Assembly (NCBI RefSeq): GCF_902459465.1
Contig: NC_047083.1
Span: forward strand, 3,040,501 to 3,104,500
Reading direction: 5' to 3'
DNA length: 64,000 nt
Origin: Asterias rubens
Taxonomy: Eukaryota > Echinodermata > Asteroidea > Forcipulatida > Asteriidae
The notes under the pieces are model-generated. The model saw only the letters and a program-made list of their open reading frames with translations. It was not told where the DNA came from and did no database searches. Below, in pieces: positions 1 through 12,876 of the stretch (positions are counted from its first letter, which is position 1; each line of letters opens with the position of its first letter). The position numbers and the translations under genes were made by a program.

Positions 1-345
1 AAAGACACTGGACACTATTGGTAATTGTCAAAGACCAGTCTTCTCACTTGGTGTATCTCAACATATGCATAAAATAACAAATCTGTGAAAATTTGAGCTC
101 AATCGGTCAAGTTGTGTGCTTTCAGATGCTTGATTTCGAGACCTCAAATTCTAAATCTGAGGTCTCGAAATCAAATTCGTGGAAAATTACTTTTTCTCGA
201 AAAGCACTCTACTTTATCAGAGGGAGCCGTTTCTCGCAATGTTTTATATATACTAGCAAACCTCTCCACATTACTCGTTACCAAGTAAGGGTTTATGATA
301 ATAATTATTTTGAGTAATTACCAATAGTCTCCATCACTGCCTTTA
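1..345 (+). mobile_element. TTAA-flanked MITE, family A
   Basis: Near-complete copy cut by the window edge. It starts AAAGACACTGGACACTATTG and ends CACTGCCTTTAAA. Family A, about 370-390 bp, has ends AAAG(A/G)CA(C/G)TGGACACTATTGG in inverted orientation, a central 20-bp palindrome (GAGACCTCA...TGAGGTCTC) and no ORF. Confidence 0.85.
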
Positions 346-420
346 AATCCCTTTGCAAAACATTACATGAACTTAAATCTGTTTTGAAAATGACATAATT
401 TTGTTATCAAACTCGCAGTG

Positions 421-545
421 GTCTGTGGTTAAACCACTTGTCCTGCATCTACACGGTTGTGGCTTCGAATCCAACCAAACTAAGCGGCGATTTCACACTG
501 GCTAGAATAAGTGTTGTCGTTTAGTTACTGAATCATAATTTCTTG
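421..545 (+). mobile_element. tRNA-derived SINE fragment
   Basis: GTGGTCTGTGGTTAAACCAC resembles an A-box half and GGCTTCGAATCCAACC a B-box, spaced as in a class II tRNA. Confidence 0.5.
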
Positions 546-575
546 ATTTGTACAATTCTTAATCATAGGCATTAA

Positions 576-800
576 ACCAATGTATGTACTCTTTGAAGAG
601 CCATATATGAGGGACAACTCTTTTTTTTCGAGTTGTCTTCCACTCTTTTAGATTGAAGTTTGCATCTTTTTGAGTGACTCTGTTCTGGAGTGAAACCCCT
701 TCAAAAGAGTGAAAAAACCACCACTCTTAAAAAAAATCCTCTTGAGTGACAACTCGAAAAGTAAAGAGTGGTGTTTATGACTCTTTTACATTTAGAGAGT
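576..800. mobile_element. Palindromic MITE family H
   Basis: Repeated AAAGAGTG/CACTCTTT arms, AGAGCCATATGAGGGACAACTC and GATTGAAGTTTGCATC. Same order at 18530 and 24788. Confidence 0.7.
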
Positions 801-1024
801 ATGAGAGCGATTGGCTGTTGCCAGCTTTGCGTTAATATCTGAGTCCCCTTTTGGGAGTTAGCCGAGTTCCCTTGACGGAAAGATCATCTAAACAAACAAA
901 GTATTCGAGTGAACATTCCATCTGACCAACATTTCAATTGTAGTTACAAACCGTCGGGGGAGGGGGTGTTATACTATACCTAACGCCATTTTTAATCTCA
1001 ATCTTGGACGTTTATTGTCTATAG

Positions 1025-2187
1025 GAGGACTAAATGGAAAGCTGCTACCGGCAACTTTGAGGATAATGAGGATGACGTCAGAGAACCAGACTTCCCAAGG
1101 GAGCGGCGATTGGCGTTTTCCAATGACCGCAACGAAGAGACAAATCTACTGGACTTTGAAGCGCTAAGGTAGGACACAACAAATATTCAAATGACTTAAA
1201 CATGGGGTTGTACTATTTGGGTTAAAACGCCATCAGTCGCAGTTGGTGTAATTCCTTGTAAGCAAAGATAATACAAACTAAAAAAAGAAATACCCCCTCT
1301 GGCATCGGTAAACTGATCGCTCCATTTTGACAAGAAGTTTAAGAGTGCAAGTTACTTAACAGCAAAGGTGATCCTGCCCTTTTGGCACACTGTTTTTTCT
1401 GACGAGTGAAGATCTTCGCAAAACGCCCCCTGCAATCCAACCAACAAAACGTAGGAAGAGTGAATTGGGAAGTCAAAAAAAATAGTTCAGATGTGAGAAA
1501 ATCATAAAGGGAATAATAAAACTTATTATGTGGAACCAGCTGCCACAATGTAAACTTAATGCAATATTTTGGGTTGTAGCAAGTTTTGTGCTTACAGGCT
1601 CTGGGCCCAATTTCATGGCTCCGCTTACCGTACGCACAGAATCAGCGCTTACGTAAACATGGAATTATGTGCTTTCGGCAAGCATATTTCACGGGTTAGC
1701 GTACTCCAGGTTACAGAGGCATTCTACGCTTAGAAGGCTAGCGCAGAATTTCGGCGCTTGCACGTAAGCGGGGAACCGTGATAGTAAGCGCAGACTTCGG
1801 CGGTAAGCAGAACCGTGAAATTGGGGCACAATCATTCAAACCAAAGCCTCCACCCCCCCCCCCCCCCCGTCCCACCCCCACCAACGCACCCACGAACACT
1901 TTGCAAGGAAATTGTAAGGAATCTACCAACTGCGACTGATGGCGTTTTAATCCCAGTGGTACAAACCTCATGGTACAAAATAGAAACTGAGAACTGCAAG
2001 TGTCCGATTTTACCCTAAATTCTGGAAGATCCGATAAAATATACTACAGCTTGATCTCATTCACTGTACTCCTCAATGTCATTTGAATAAACGGGAACTA
2101 CACCCCCCTCCCTTTCAGCCCAACTGTTTCTTCCTAAACCCTCGAGTTCGAGTTTTTGGTTTTCTTCAACACCATGTACACCTCTTT

Positions 2188-2223
<36 letters not shown>

Positions 2224-5200
2224 TTGCCCGAAGTATCGTAGATTAACAGTACAGGCTTGTTCTGAGCTTTTTCTACGCTGTATTTCACGAGGCTATTCGA
2301 AGCTAAATTACACCGTAAGTGTGGGGCTTTGCCATCGAGAGTTTTACTCTTAGCGATGTGATGTGACGCTGTGTGTGTGTGATGTGTCATGGCGATTTCT
2401 AATCGATACAAAGCTTTTAACACAAACCAAAACCACATTAAATACTTTGTTCAATGCATTACATTTTTTATATGGTTTGATTTTAGTCATTTGAAAATGA
2501 ATAATTCATTAAATGGGGCAGTTCTGAGGTACGCAAAAAACCAAGAGTTTGTCTAGCGGAACAAATAATGGAGTACGCCATCGAAGAGTATAAAAAAAAA
2601 GTTCTGTTCTATACAAACAAAAACATTTTGTAAAGTGAAATCGCTTCTTCGTAAATGATAACCAAATCAAAATCATAAGCCTAAATCTGTATACCTTTTT
2701 AGACAACAAAAAGCACATCTCAAATTGGCACTTTAACCAAACACTTACCCTGTTTCCAATAATAAATTATGATACGGTTTTCAACCGTTAACACAAAATG
2801 TCCTGAATAACTTCCACATAAGAACATCTGCAAACGAGATTTCGTTACTTTTCATACTTCTTCCCAAAATGTACATTCATTCAAATAACAACATCTGCGA
2901 ACGTTACCTAAATTATCTTGTGGGTTTTACCAAATGCCTGAAATCGATTATTAACTGCAGCGCTCCGACCCAATCACCCAGCATTATAGCTGTATCTCCG
3001 TGAACAGAACAACATTTGAAACACAACTACCTGCTGTGTTTTTCCTTAGATATCCCCCATGGCACTCCGTCAGCGATATATTGCCACGCAACTTCACCGG
3101 GCCCTCTCAAGTACTAAACAAGTTGTCCCAAAGAGGCAGAGTTTCCTAAAAAGAAAAACCGAAGTCAGGAATCCGGGCGTCCTTTGAGGCGTCAGTGCGT
3201 GATCCGGCGATTTAATTAGTTTAATTTACAGCCTTCCAAAATACTATCAAATTTGGTGGAACTTGGGTTTTGTTCGGTCATGGTCCACGGTGGGCGTTTT
3301 TGTGAGTTGTTTCTAATACAGCACCGACAACACTTTCTAAAGACGGGGTGGAATGTCTCCTAGCGAATTTGAGTCCATGTGAAAAATACAGAAAAATGTT
3401 GTGCCCCCTCGCTACACAATAGAGAAACGTCGCTTTTGATAAGCTTTTACAAGTTTAAAAAGACAAATTTTGTGGGATTTCCTTGCCTCTATTTTTATTC
3501 ACGGCCCACTGTAAGGTATATGGGGTTGTTTTTTTTATACAGTACCGATAACACTTTGCAAAGACAGGGTGATATTTCTCCTCGCGAAATTAAGTCATTG
3601 TGAAACTAGAGAGAAACTACAAAAAGAGCCATCGCTTTTGATAAGCTTTTACAAGTTCAAAGGACAATTTTGTTTATTCCCTCTGTTTTTTTTTTGTCCA
3701 CGGTCCACGGTGAGGGTTTTGTGAGTTGTCTCTAATTAAAACAGCAACGTAAACACTTTTGTAAAAACTGGCTGGAGTTTCGCGAAATTGAATCTTTGTG
3801 AACCCTAGTGAGAGAGGCTGTGCCCTGTCCCTTAAAGAGAGAGAGGGGAGAGAGAAGGGGTGGGGTGGGGGGGGGGTAGTCGTTTTTGATAAGCTGTTAC
3901 AAAGTTGAAAGAAAAGGCTTGTCGCTTGTGCAAAAATGCAGACGTTTGGGAAATTACTTTTTTGTGAGGTTTTGACAAAATGACGGTGTAAAGGGCGGTT
4001 TAAAAAAAAATGTTATTGAGAAATACATGGGTCGAAACGTCATAATATGAGCAAAATGTTTGTTCTCTGGCGGCAACGGTTGCTTTCCAGTTATTATAGT
4101 ATTGGTGTGCCTTATCTTAATTCCCAAGTTGCTTTTTCAAAATGACGTACCTTATATTGATTCAAGTAACTGCGGTTTGGAAAAAAGTATCGTTGCTGTT
4201 GTACTTAAGATTGATTGCGGATAATGCGGATACCAAAAGCAAATGCTTCGCCATAATAATAAATAATTTATAATAGTAATTGTCTTAATGCTCCTGTGTA
4301 ACCCCGTGGTTGTGCAAATTTGTGACCTGCTCTGTGAAAATGAGTCAGATGTAGGCAATTTCAGGAATTGAGTTATATGCATGGCTGGAAAGAACACACC
4401 AGCAGCAGTAATTTGGTATGTGTCTAAGCTTTGGGGTGTATCGCGTTGCTGAGTTACTCCCGTTTGAAATTAGCCACTACACCATTTATTTTTAAACGAA
4501 TTACAAGTAAAATGATATGTTAAACTACCATTGTGTGCAAAAGGATACAAATTAGACATAAGTATGATCACAAAATTGTTGTATTCATAGCTTTATTGCC
4601 TAAAAGTAAGTGTTCTAAAGGTAAACCATGCAACTAAAGATCTTAAAAATATTTTTTTTGTTTTACGTTTTCCACATTAAACTGTCCATAACTTAATATT
4701 GCATTGGGCGACATCTGACTCATTTTCACAGGGTGGGCCACATTTATGTATTTTTTTATGTGCAATTGTTATCAACAGTTTTACCTTGTAATGTAGTATC
4801 GGTTAGTGTTAGTTTTTTTTTTTTTTTTTTTTTTTTTTTTCATTATTATTCCAAGACTCCTATTACGGCATGTTAGTCCTTCATTATGCATCAGACATTC
4901 CACTCTTCATCCCATACCATCAACATTATAGTTGATTCCATCAACCCTTTTAAAAATGCACAAAGAACATCCGGTGTCATTTATAAGTGTATTTACCCTA
5001 TACCCGTCCTACCGTATCGTCTAAAGTGCAAACAGGTTGAAATATTGATGATGCATAGCCGCCAACCTTCCATGTCTATTTTAATTATGAATGGCAATGT
5101 TGCAGGAAAAATGATGTCACTTTTTGTGGGGTTGTAATTCTTATTTTTGACAAAGTTGTGTAATGAGTGGCACGCAGCCTGCACTTTATAGAAGATAGAT

Positions 5201-8200
5201 TGGAACTGAAATTGTTGGGAGCAACTGAGAAGTAATTTTAAGAACAGAACTATGAACGGTAATTGTTTTTGTGGTAGGGCTATAACTGATAGATTTTGTC
5301 TTGCAATGCATTCATTTGTTATAATTGTTATTCATGATCTAAAAACATGAATTCCATATCCCGTGTTTAAAAAGAAAACATCACTAAACAAGAACTTGAA
5401 ATATGAACAAGAATTAGTTTAAAAAGTACATCAATTAACAAAAAATACACTGCTCTGGTAATCTGGTATGACCTTAATCATGACAAAATTTGCTGGTCCA
5501 TTTTTCTTATTATTATTATCCTTGCAAACAAATAGTTAATGGCCTGACGTTTCGACCCTAGCAGAGTCTTTCTCGAAGGCTAAATGACAACACAACAAAC
5601 ATTATCCCTAATAGTTCAATCGATTCAGAAGAAGAAAAACAATTCCCTTAAAAAAAAAGTTGAGAACTCGCAATTTCGCAGTGCAGAAAAAAATGCAACA
5701 AACGAGTGTTTTGTATTTTACTCCCTGCCTTCATGTTACAAATATTTATGTTCGTTTGTCTAGTTTCAAAAGCGAATATGTATAAACATGTAAACCATCA
5801 ACAGAGAAAACGACTCTTTACAGGTTGCTAAATCTGACACAAGAACTCCCAAATGACATCCGCAGAAGCTTTTAAAGCCACAAAACAAAGCAAAGTCACA
5901 GCGACAGGAGAGTTATGTGTTTGACTCTAAAACAGCAGGGGCCTCTGCAAACTGCCAAATGTAATAAAAATATCATCAAGATATTTCGCTGCAACAGTGA
6001 AGTTCGATGGGTGTTTAATCGCATGGTAACACAACACTATAAGGTGTCACCGTAGGGGACTGTGGCAAGAATTATTGCGCAGTCCCCCACGAGAATTGTT
6101 GCCAAGTTTCAACGTGTGTTTTTAAAGGCAGTGTACGGTATTGGGAGTTACTCAAAATAACTGTTAGGATACAGACTTACTTGGTAATGAGCAATGGAGA
6201 TCTGATGATGGTAGTCTGAAGTAAATCTCCCTCTAAAGTAAACATAGCTTTTGAGAAAGAGGTAATTCTCACTCAAATAATAAAATATGTTGGGATACAC
6301 CAAGTCATATAAGTGTGGGTTCGAATCCCGGTCGTGACACAAGAGTCCTTGAGCAAGAAACTTTAACTGCTTCTCTCCCACCAGGGATATAATGCGTACC
6401 TGTGAGGGATGATGTTTATATTGTGTATTAAAAAGCGCTTGGAGCTTTGCCGGGTGCCAGGTTGTTTACTCCCCCAGGGAGCAGCTGAGAAAGATGAATG
6501 TGATTGACCCAATGACCAGTGCACTAATGTAAAGCGCATTGAGACGGTTTCTGTGAAACGCACTATTAATAATTAATAGTAAATAATATTATTATGTGTT
6601 TTCCTTATTCTTGATTATAGATCTATGGCGGCTGCCATGAACCCAGCATTACGTCGCACAAAATCAACTGATACGCCCTCTTCCGGTGGTTCCCCGACAA
6701 CTTCCCAGGTCAACTTCGCCAAGGCACATCCGGTTCTGAAGCCAGCTATGACGAGCGGCAGCCTGAGGTCAACGCCCCCACTCAGCAGAACCGGAAGTCG
6801 AGTTGATATGCGCCCTCTTGTGTTGACCTTAGCCGATTATAAACCTAAAGAAGCAGAGGATGGAATGGCTGATGACGAAACTCCAGAAGGCAGGAAATCA
6901 AGGGTAAAGTTCAAAATGTTGCAGTCAACCCGAGCAGGAAAAACAATTATTTTAAACGACAAGTATGATTTGTTTTATTGAATCGTAGTTTTCATGCTAC
7001 GGCTATAATGAGTAACTTTTGTTGCCATTATAAACTTTTGTGAATAGAAATGATAATACACTTTTAGCGAGATGGGCCAAACACGCCAGAATTAAATAAC
7101 TATAAATAGGTTTAAATCCATTTAACTTCAAAATCTTTTTTTTTTTTTAGGTTGATTACTTTAAACAACCAATAATAATACGATGCGAATGCTTTGGCCC
7201 AATTTCATAAAGCTGTTTAGAAGAAAGTACTGCTTGTCAAAATAATTTATCTGCTAAGCAAAAAAAAGAGTCGCAACAGTCGCAACAGTGTAATATTATA
7301 TGCAACAGTGTAAATTGTATGGCAAGTTGGCTGGTTACCTGTTTTGCTTAGCAATATTTTCCTGTGCTTAGCAAGTTTTTCTTGCAAAGGCTTAATGAAT
7401 TTGGGCCCTGGCAGTTTATTCCAACAGTAATTATTGTTTTATATTTTTCAACAGCTGAGGGCGCTCTTCGTAGCCATCGTGATGAAAGTGGTGAGAATTA
7501 CTCGAGTTGCAATCTGTATGATACGCGCTTCTAAGGAGCTGAACATCGACACATTCTTGGCCCAGCTTCACTTCTATAACACGAGAACCATGGAGGAAGA
7601 ACTGACATTCGAAAAAGAAAAATATTCGAGAAAATACTCCGTAAGAATTGTTTTTGTTTTTTGTTGTATCGAAAAGTTTATTGTTTCAAGAATAGTTTTG
7701 GATCGGAGGAAGAACTGACATTCAAAAAAGAAAAATATTCGAGAAAAAAACTCTGTAAGAATTTTATTTTAGTGTTTTATTACTAACTTCCAAATTTATT
7801 GATAAAGCCTTATTCGGGGAGAACTTAGTTTAAGTTTCAGTGTTTTGTTCGCTTGATATGCTGAAAGTAACAGAACAGTTATATGTATATCTGAACATTT
7901 TGATGGGGGTCGAGAAAGTTACAAGCTTTCATTTGAGCCATTGCCCGAAAAAGTCCGCCAATTATTAGTAGCAGTGAAATAAAGTGCTCAAATTAGTTTT
8001 TGTCGGGATCCCGACAATATCAAAATGTGACAAATTCTTATTTGTTTTATAAGAATCGTTTTAAATTTTTGCCATGGTTCCTGAACATGAAAAGTAAAAG
8101 TTAAACTTGTTTTCGTTAGAGCGGGTAATACTCTTTGAAATACCATTCACTCAAAAATAATATACTTTTTAATGTTTGGGGCAAAAAAACTGACATAGCA

Positions 8201-11200
8201 TCTTTAAACACCTGTGATATAATTTACATGGACGGACAGTTTTAACTGATAAGTCACTGATAAGTTTTTTCTAAACACTACGACACAAATCCTGGTGTGT
8301 GGCAAGAGATTATGTCCCCCGGAGATTCTGCCCCCCCCCCCCCCCCCCCCACACACACACACAAAAAGGCGAACTGCGTGCAGGCTTCTTCTGATAGCGC
8401 CCTCTTTTGAATCATCCCCCTTGTTCAGCCCACGTTAATTTCCCATAAGACAGAATCACTTTGGGACAGATTTCCCTATGATAGTGGCAATATTGATCAA
8501 GAGTTTCAGTCGGGTGAAACCTCAACTCAACTGGTTACTCCCCAAAGCCACGAAGGCACCATTATTGAAACGTCAAACTATGCTCTAAAACAGCCGTTTC
8601 GGAATGTCCACAGTTTGTTAATATTCACATGTGTTTCAAGTTAGTTCGCCTTTGAAGCACACCAGCCCTCGATTTCACCAAACTCTTACTAACTTAGAAT
8701 CAATCTTAGGACTTAGGACGAGTAAAGTTCCGTATCCAAATACGTAGGACGACTTGAACCCGTCCTAACTTAGGACGAGTTACTCGTCCTAACTCGAGTT
8801 AGGATTAATCCTAGCGTTTCGTGAAATCGGCTGCAGGAGTCCAAAACTGAAATGTTTCAGCTCCAACCTTCCACTTTTTTTGTTGTGATCTCGTCATTTA
8901 TTATTTGCCGTTCTTGTCGTTAAATCCCGTGCAGAAACTTCACGTTCCGAACTGGGCTCGAAAGATTGGCCTGAAACCACCCTGGGAGCGTACTCCCGAT
9001 GACGTCATGGCCCTCTATAGTATCCTGAAGAATCTGAAGAGTTTCGAACGATTCACACACCAAATGAGAATGGAAATCTGTAGAGCGGCTACCTACAGCT
9101 GGTAAGATGCTGGGTCATTCTTATCAATTGCAAAATGTCATGTTGTTTAGAATATACGACGCCGCCAAGCAAGAGGATGCTCATTCACAAGGCAGTTATA
9201 GGAAAGGCCTCTGTGGCAGGATATTCTGTGGACCCCCCCCCCCTTCTATAAGGCGAACTGTGTTAAAAATTATTGTGATAGCGCCCTCTGTTGAATGATC
9301 CACCTTCAGCCTATGCTTATTAATTTCCATAAAGAGGGACAGAATCACGAGCCTCGTCAGATGTTCAAACTAATGGCAATAATCATTGTTTAGTGATTTT
9401 CTTTTTCAGTTGCGAAAAGGGGCGTGTCATATTACGTCAGGGTCACGTGGGACACAACTTTTACTTCATCTTTTCGGGGTCCGTCTTCGTTCAGATTGAC
9501 ATCGCTGACGCACAGACAGGGGTCGTGACCCCAGAGACTACGTGCGTCATGGAGAAGGGGTCAAGCTTTGGGGTAAGTGACGTCACTCGTGTGTCGGGTA
9601 GGGGAACCAACAACTGGAATTGTAATATTTTGTGCTTAACAATGCAGAAGCTGTTAGCTTAGATTTACATATTTGTTTAGTTCCATTACCAAACGTAGAC
9701 AAACACTAGGCAGTGGACACTAGTGGTTATTCCTCAAAATAATTGTTAATAGCATAAAAAACTTATCGGTAATTAGCAGTGGAGAGCTGGTGGTAGTATA
9801 AAACATTGTGAGAAACAGCTCCCACAGAAATAACGTAGTTTTTGTGAAAGAGGTAATTTCTCACTCAAATTAATAATACAATTACAAGACTTCATGCTGA
9901 AGCCTTTTAATATGCACCTGAAAGCACAAAAAGTAATACAACAATTAGTTTTTTGTATGTTATTCTCTTGCAAATTTGATGACCAATTGAGCATAATATT
10001 GGGATACAACAAGTGAGAATATTGGCCTTTGACAATTACCAAAAAAAAATGTGTCTTGTGCCTTGAAGACGAGTTTCAATATCGCAACTTCTTGAGCAAC
10101 TTCCAAAAGTCTTAAGTTCTTCCGATATTCTGTTTGTGACAGGAGCTGGCTCTTTTAGGAACTGGTAGACGGACTGCCTCCATCATTTGTCGAGAAAACA
10201 CGGAGCTCTTTGAGATCGAGAAAGAAACATTCATGGAACTGTGCCCTGATATGTTCGAGAAGGAACTGGAAGAGAAAATTGATACTGCAAAGTAAGTGAT
10301 TGTTTTCTTTGTCTTAGTAGTTGTCTTCTGAATTACTTACATATTTTTGGTAAAGTCTAAGAGATTGTTGCATGAAGGTAACTCAAAAGTTAAGCTGATA
10401 TGTTTTTGGTTTTAGGGGCACGTTGTCTTTAGACGCTTTGGGGCTCAACAAGCTTTTAATTTTAAATGAACATTAAAATAGTATTTCAATAAGAGAATAG
10501 TTTATGTTGTTGTGTAATTTCATGACAGAATATAGTCCGCTTTTCGTAGAACATTTGTGTATTTAAAACATGGAGAACGTGATGTTCGACTGTTTCTCAA
10601 GAAACAAATTGATTTTGTTTTTGTTGAATTACTCATTACAACATACTGTTTGTGGTTTTGTACAACTTTTGAAAAGTAAATTTAAAGAAGAATTTCGAAC
10701 AGAACCACTGTGGAAGATTTGAAGACATGTGCCCCTCAATAACTCTTTTCCAAGAGAGTGTCGAGTAATTTGTAAAGAATCTTTTTTTCGATGATAACAT
10801 TTAATATTTTAGTCTTATGCTTTCCGACTCATTCGTATAACATTTAATATTTCAGGATTATGCTTTTCCGACTCATTTGTAAAACATATACTAGTCAGGA
10901 TTATACTTTTCCGACTCATTTGTACAACTATGATTCTAAAAAAAATCTTAAATTCTGTTTGTACTGTTTCTGGTTTCAGGAGGCAGGACATTTTCTCAAA
11001 GTTTCCAGCCAGCGACTTGAAGCTGTTGTGTTTTCACTCCTTCATTGAAGAGGTTGCTTATGGACAGGTCATTGAGCTAGACACTGCAAATACAGACACC
11101 ATTTATTTCATTATCAAAGTAAGATTTATTTATTTTAAACTTATTTGTATCCACGGTTATTTTATTCATGTACAATAGCCGATATGCGCAAGGGCTGTCG

Positions 11201-12480
11201 TAGAACTGTTAGGTTAGGTTTAGTCCCAGCCGGCCCAGCCTACAGCTTATCCAGTTATATGCATTTGCGCACCATTGATTGAGCCAAGCCCTGCGACCAG
11301 CTTATCTCAAGGCAGTACATAAACAACCTCCACCAACCGAGTCCAGCATTCCCCTGAAGACGATCATTGCATACTAAATCGAAACGTTGGGATGTCTTCC
11401 ACCGGTTTATGCAGAACCACTAATACTAAAAACAAAGGGTGCGTTCGTTTAGCTTCCCTGTGTCTACCTAGCGGTGCCTGGTGAGCCCCTGACAAGAGCT
11501 AAACGAACGACCACTCACCGCTCTCGTAGTGACGTCGTTTACCTGGGGCCAGCCCCCAAGTGACCCACTCCACAAGCAGGGCACTGGGGGATGACCTGGG
11601 TGAGCCCCTGGAATGACGTCAAAAGCTATTCGAACACACCGGGGCAGACCGGGGATGACCCAGGGAAGCTAAACGAACGCACCCGAATATATTCACATGG
11701 TGTTACCGAGTAAGAGCATTCAATTTAAGTTCTGGTGGTTGAGTCATCAGAGCGTGGGTTCGAATCCCGGTCATGACACTCTTGTGTCCTTGGGCAAAAT
11801 ACTTTACTTCTCTTTACCCAGTGGTATGAATGGGTAAATGCGAGGGGAGAGGTTGATATTTGTGTATGAAAATTCCTCTGGATGCGTCGGTGCCCAGGTT
11901 GTAAACTCCACAGGGAGCTGATAAATATTGAAGGGATGTTATTTGCCCAATGACCAGGGCACTAATGTAAAGCCCATTGATTGAGAGAGTAACTGTGAAA
12001 ATAATGTGCTCTAATCAGAAGTTGTTATTACTATTTTTGTTATTAGGGTAAAATCACTTTATTGAAGGAGTTTGACCTTTCAACTATCCAACCCGAGGAC
12101 CGCGTAGCGATCCAGACATTCGGCAACAAGGATCTACCGACGCCGAGACCTGGCCAGGAATGTAACAATAGAGGGCGGCAGATGTTGCTTCCACAGGCTA
12201 CAGACACCAATAAATGTTTTTTGAGGGTTGGTGAGCTTCGCGATGGTGGATGTACGGTAAGAATAGAAATGACCAAACTATAGTAGCTATCTCCGTTTAT
12301 AAAATGTTTTAACCAGATTTGAAGAAAAACAAGTTTTTTAGACGCTCTCTGTTTTTATCTTGACCTACGAAAGATATTTCACTAAAAGTGGATTATTTTT
12401 AGATCTGGTATGGTATCCATAACTATTGTTTAATTTTGGTTGTTTATAATTCTGGTTTATTACCAACGTGTGTTTAACCT

Positions 12481-12513
<33 letters not shown>

Positions 12514-12831
12514 TTTGTAATGCGCACGTATCCACCCTGCTGGGTGTTCAAGGCTTTAAGATACTTGTTGCCTTACTGTACATTCGTTTTACAGTTTTTT
12601 CTTATGAAATAAACCAAGAATACAAACTGAAAATGTTCCCTTTTTCAGGAAATTTCCATATTGCACCCAAACTCAAAGATCCGGTCGCAGGCAGCCGGCG
12701 TTACGCTGGTAAGCAACGGCGTCCGACTGATGAGGATGTCCAAACGGACATTCGAGCAGTACGCGCCTAGAGTAGTCATGGAGATACTTTGGAAACAACC
12801 GGTGAAACCACTGAGGTAATGACATGTGACC

Positions 12832-12876
<45 letters not shown>

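Noticed and set aside
1738..2018. Gly- or Pro-rich frames on both strands near 1850
   Set aside because: They are produced by a C17 homopolymer run inside an intron.
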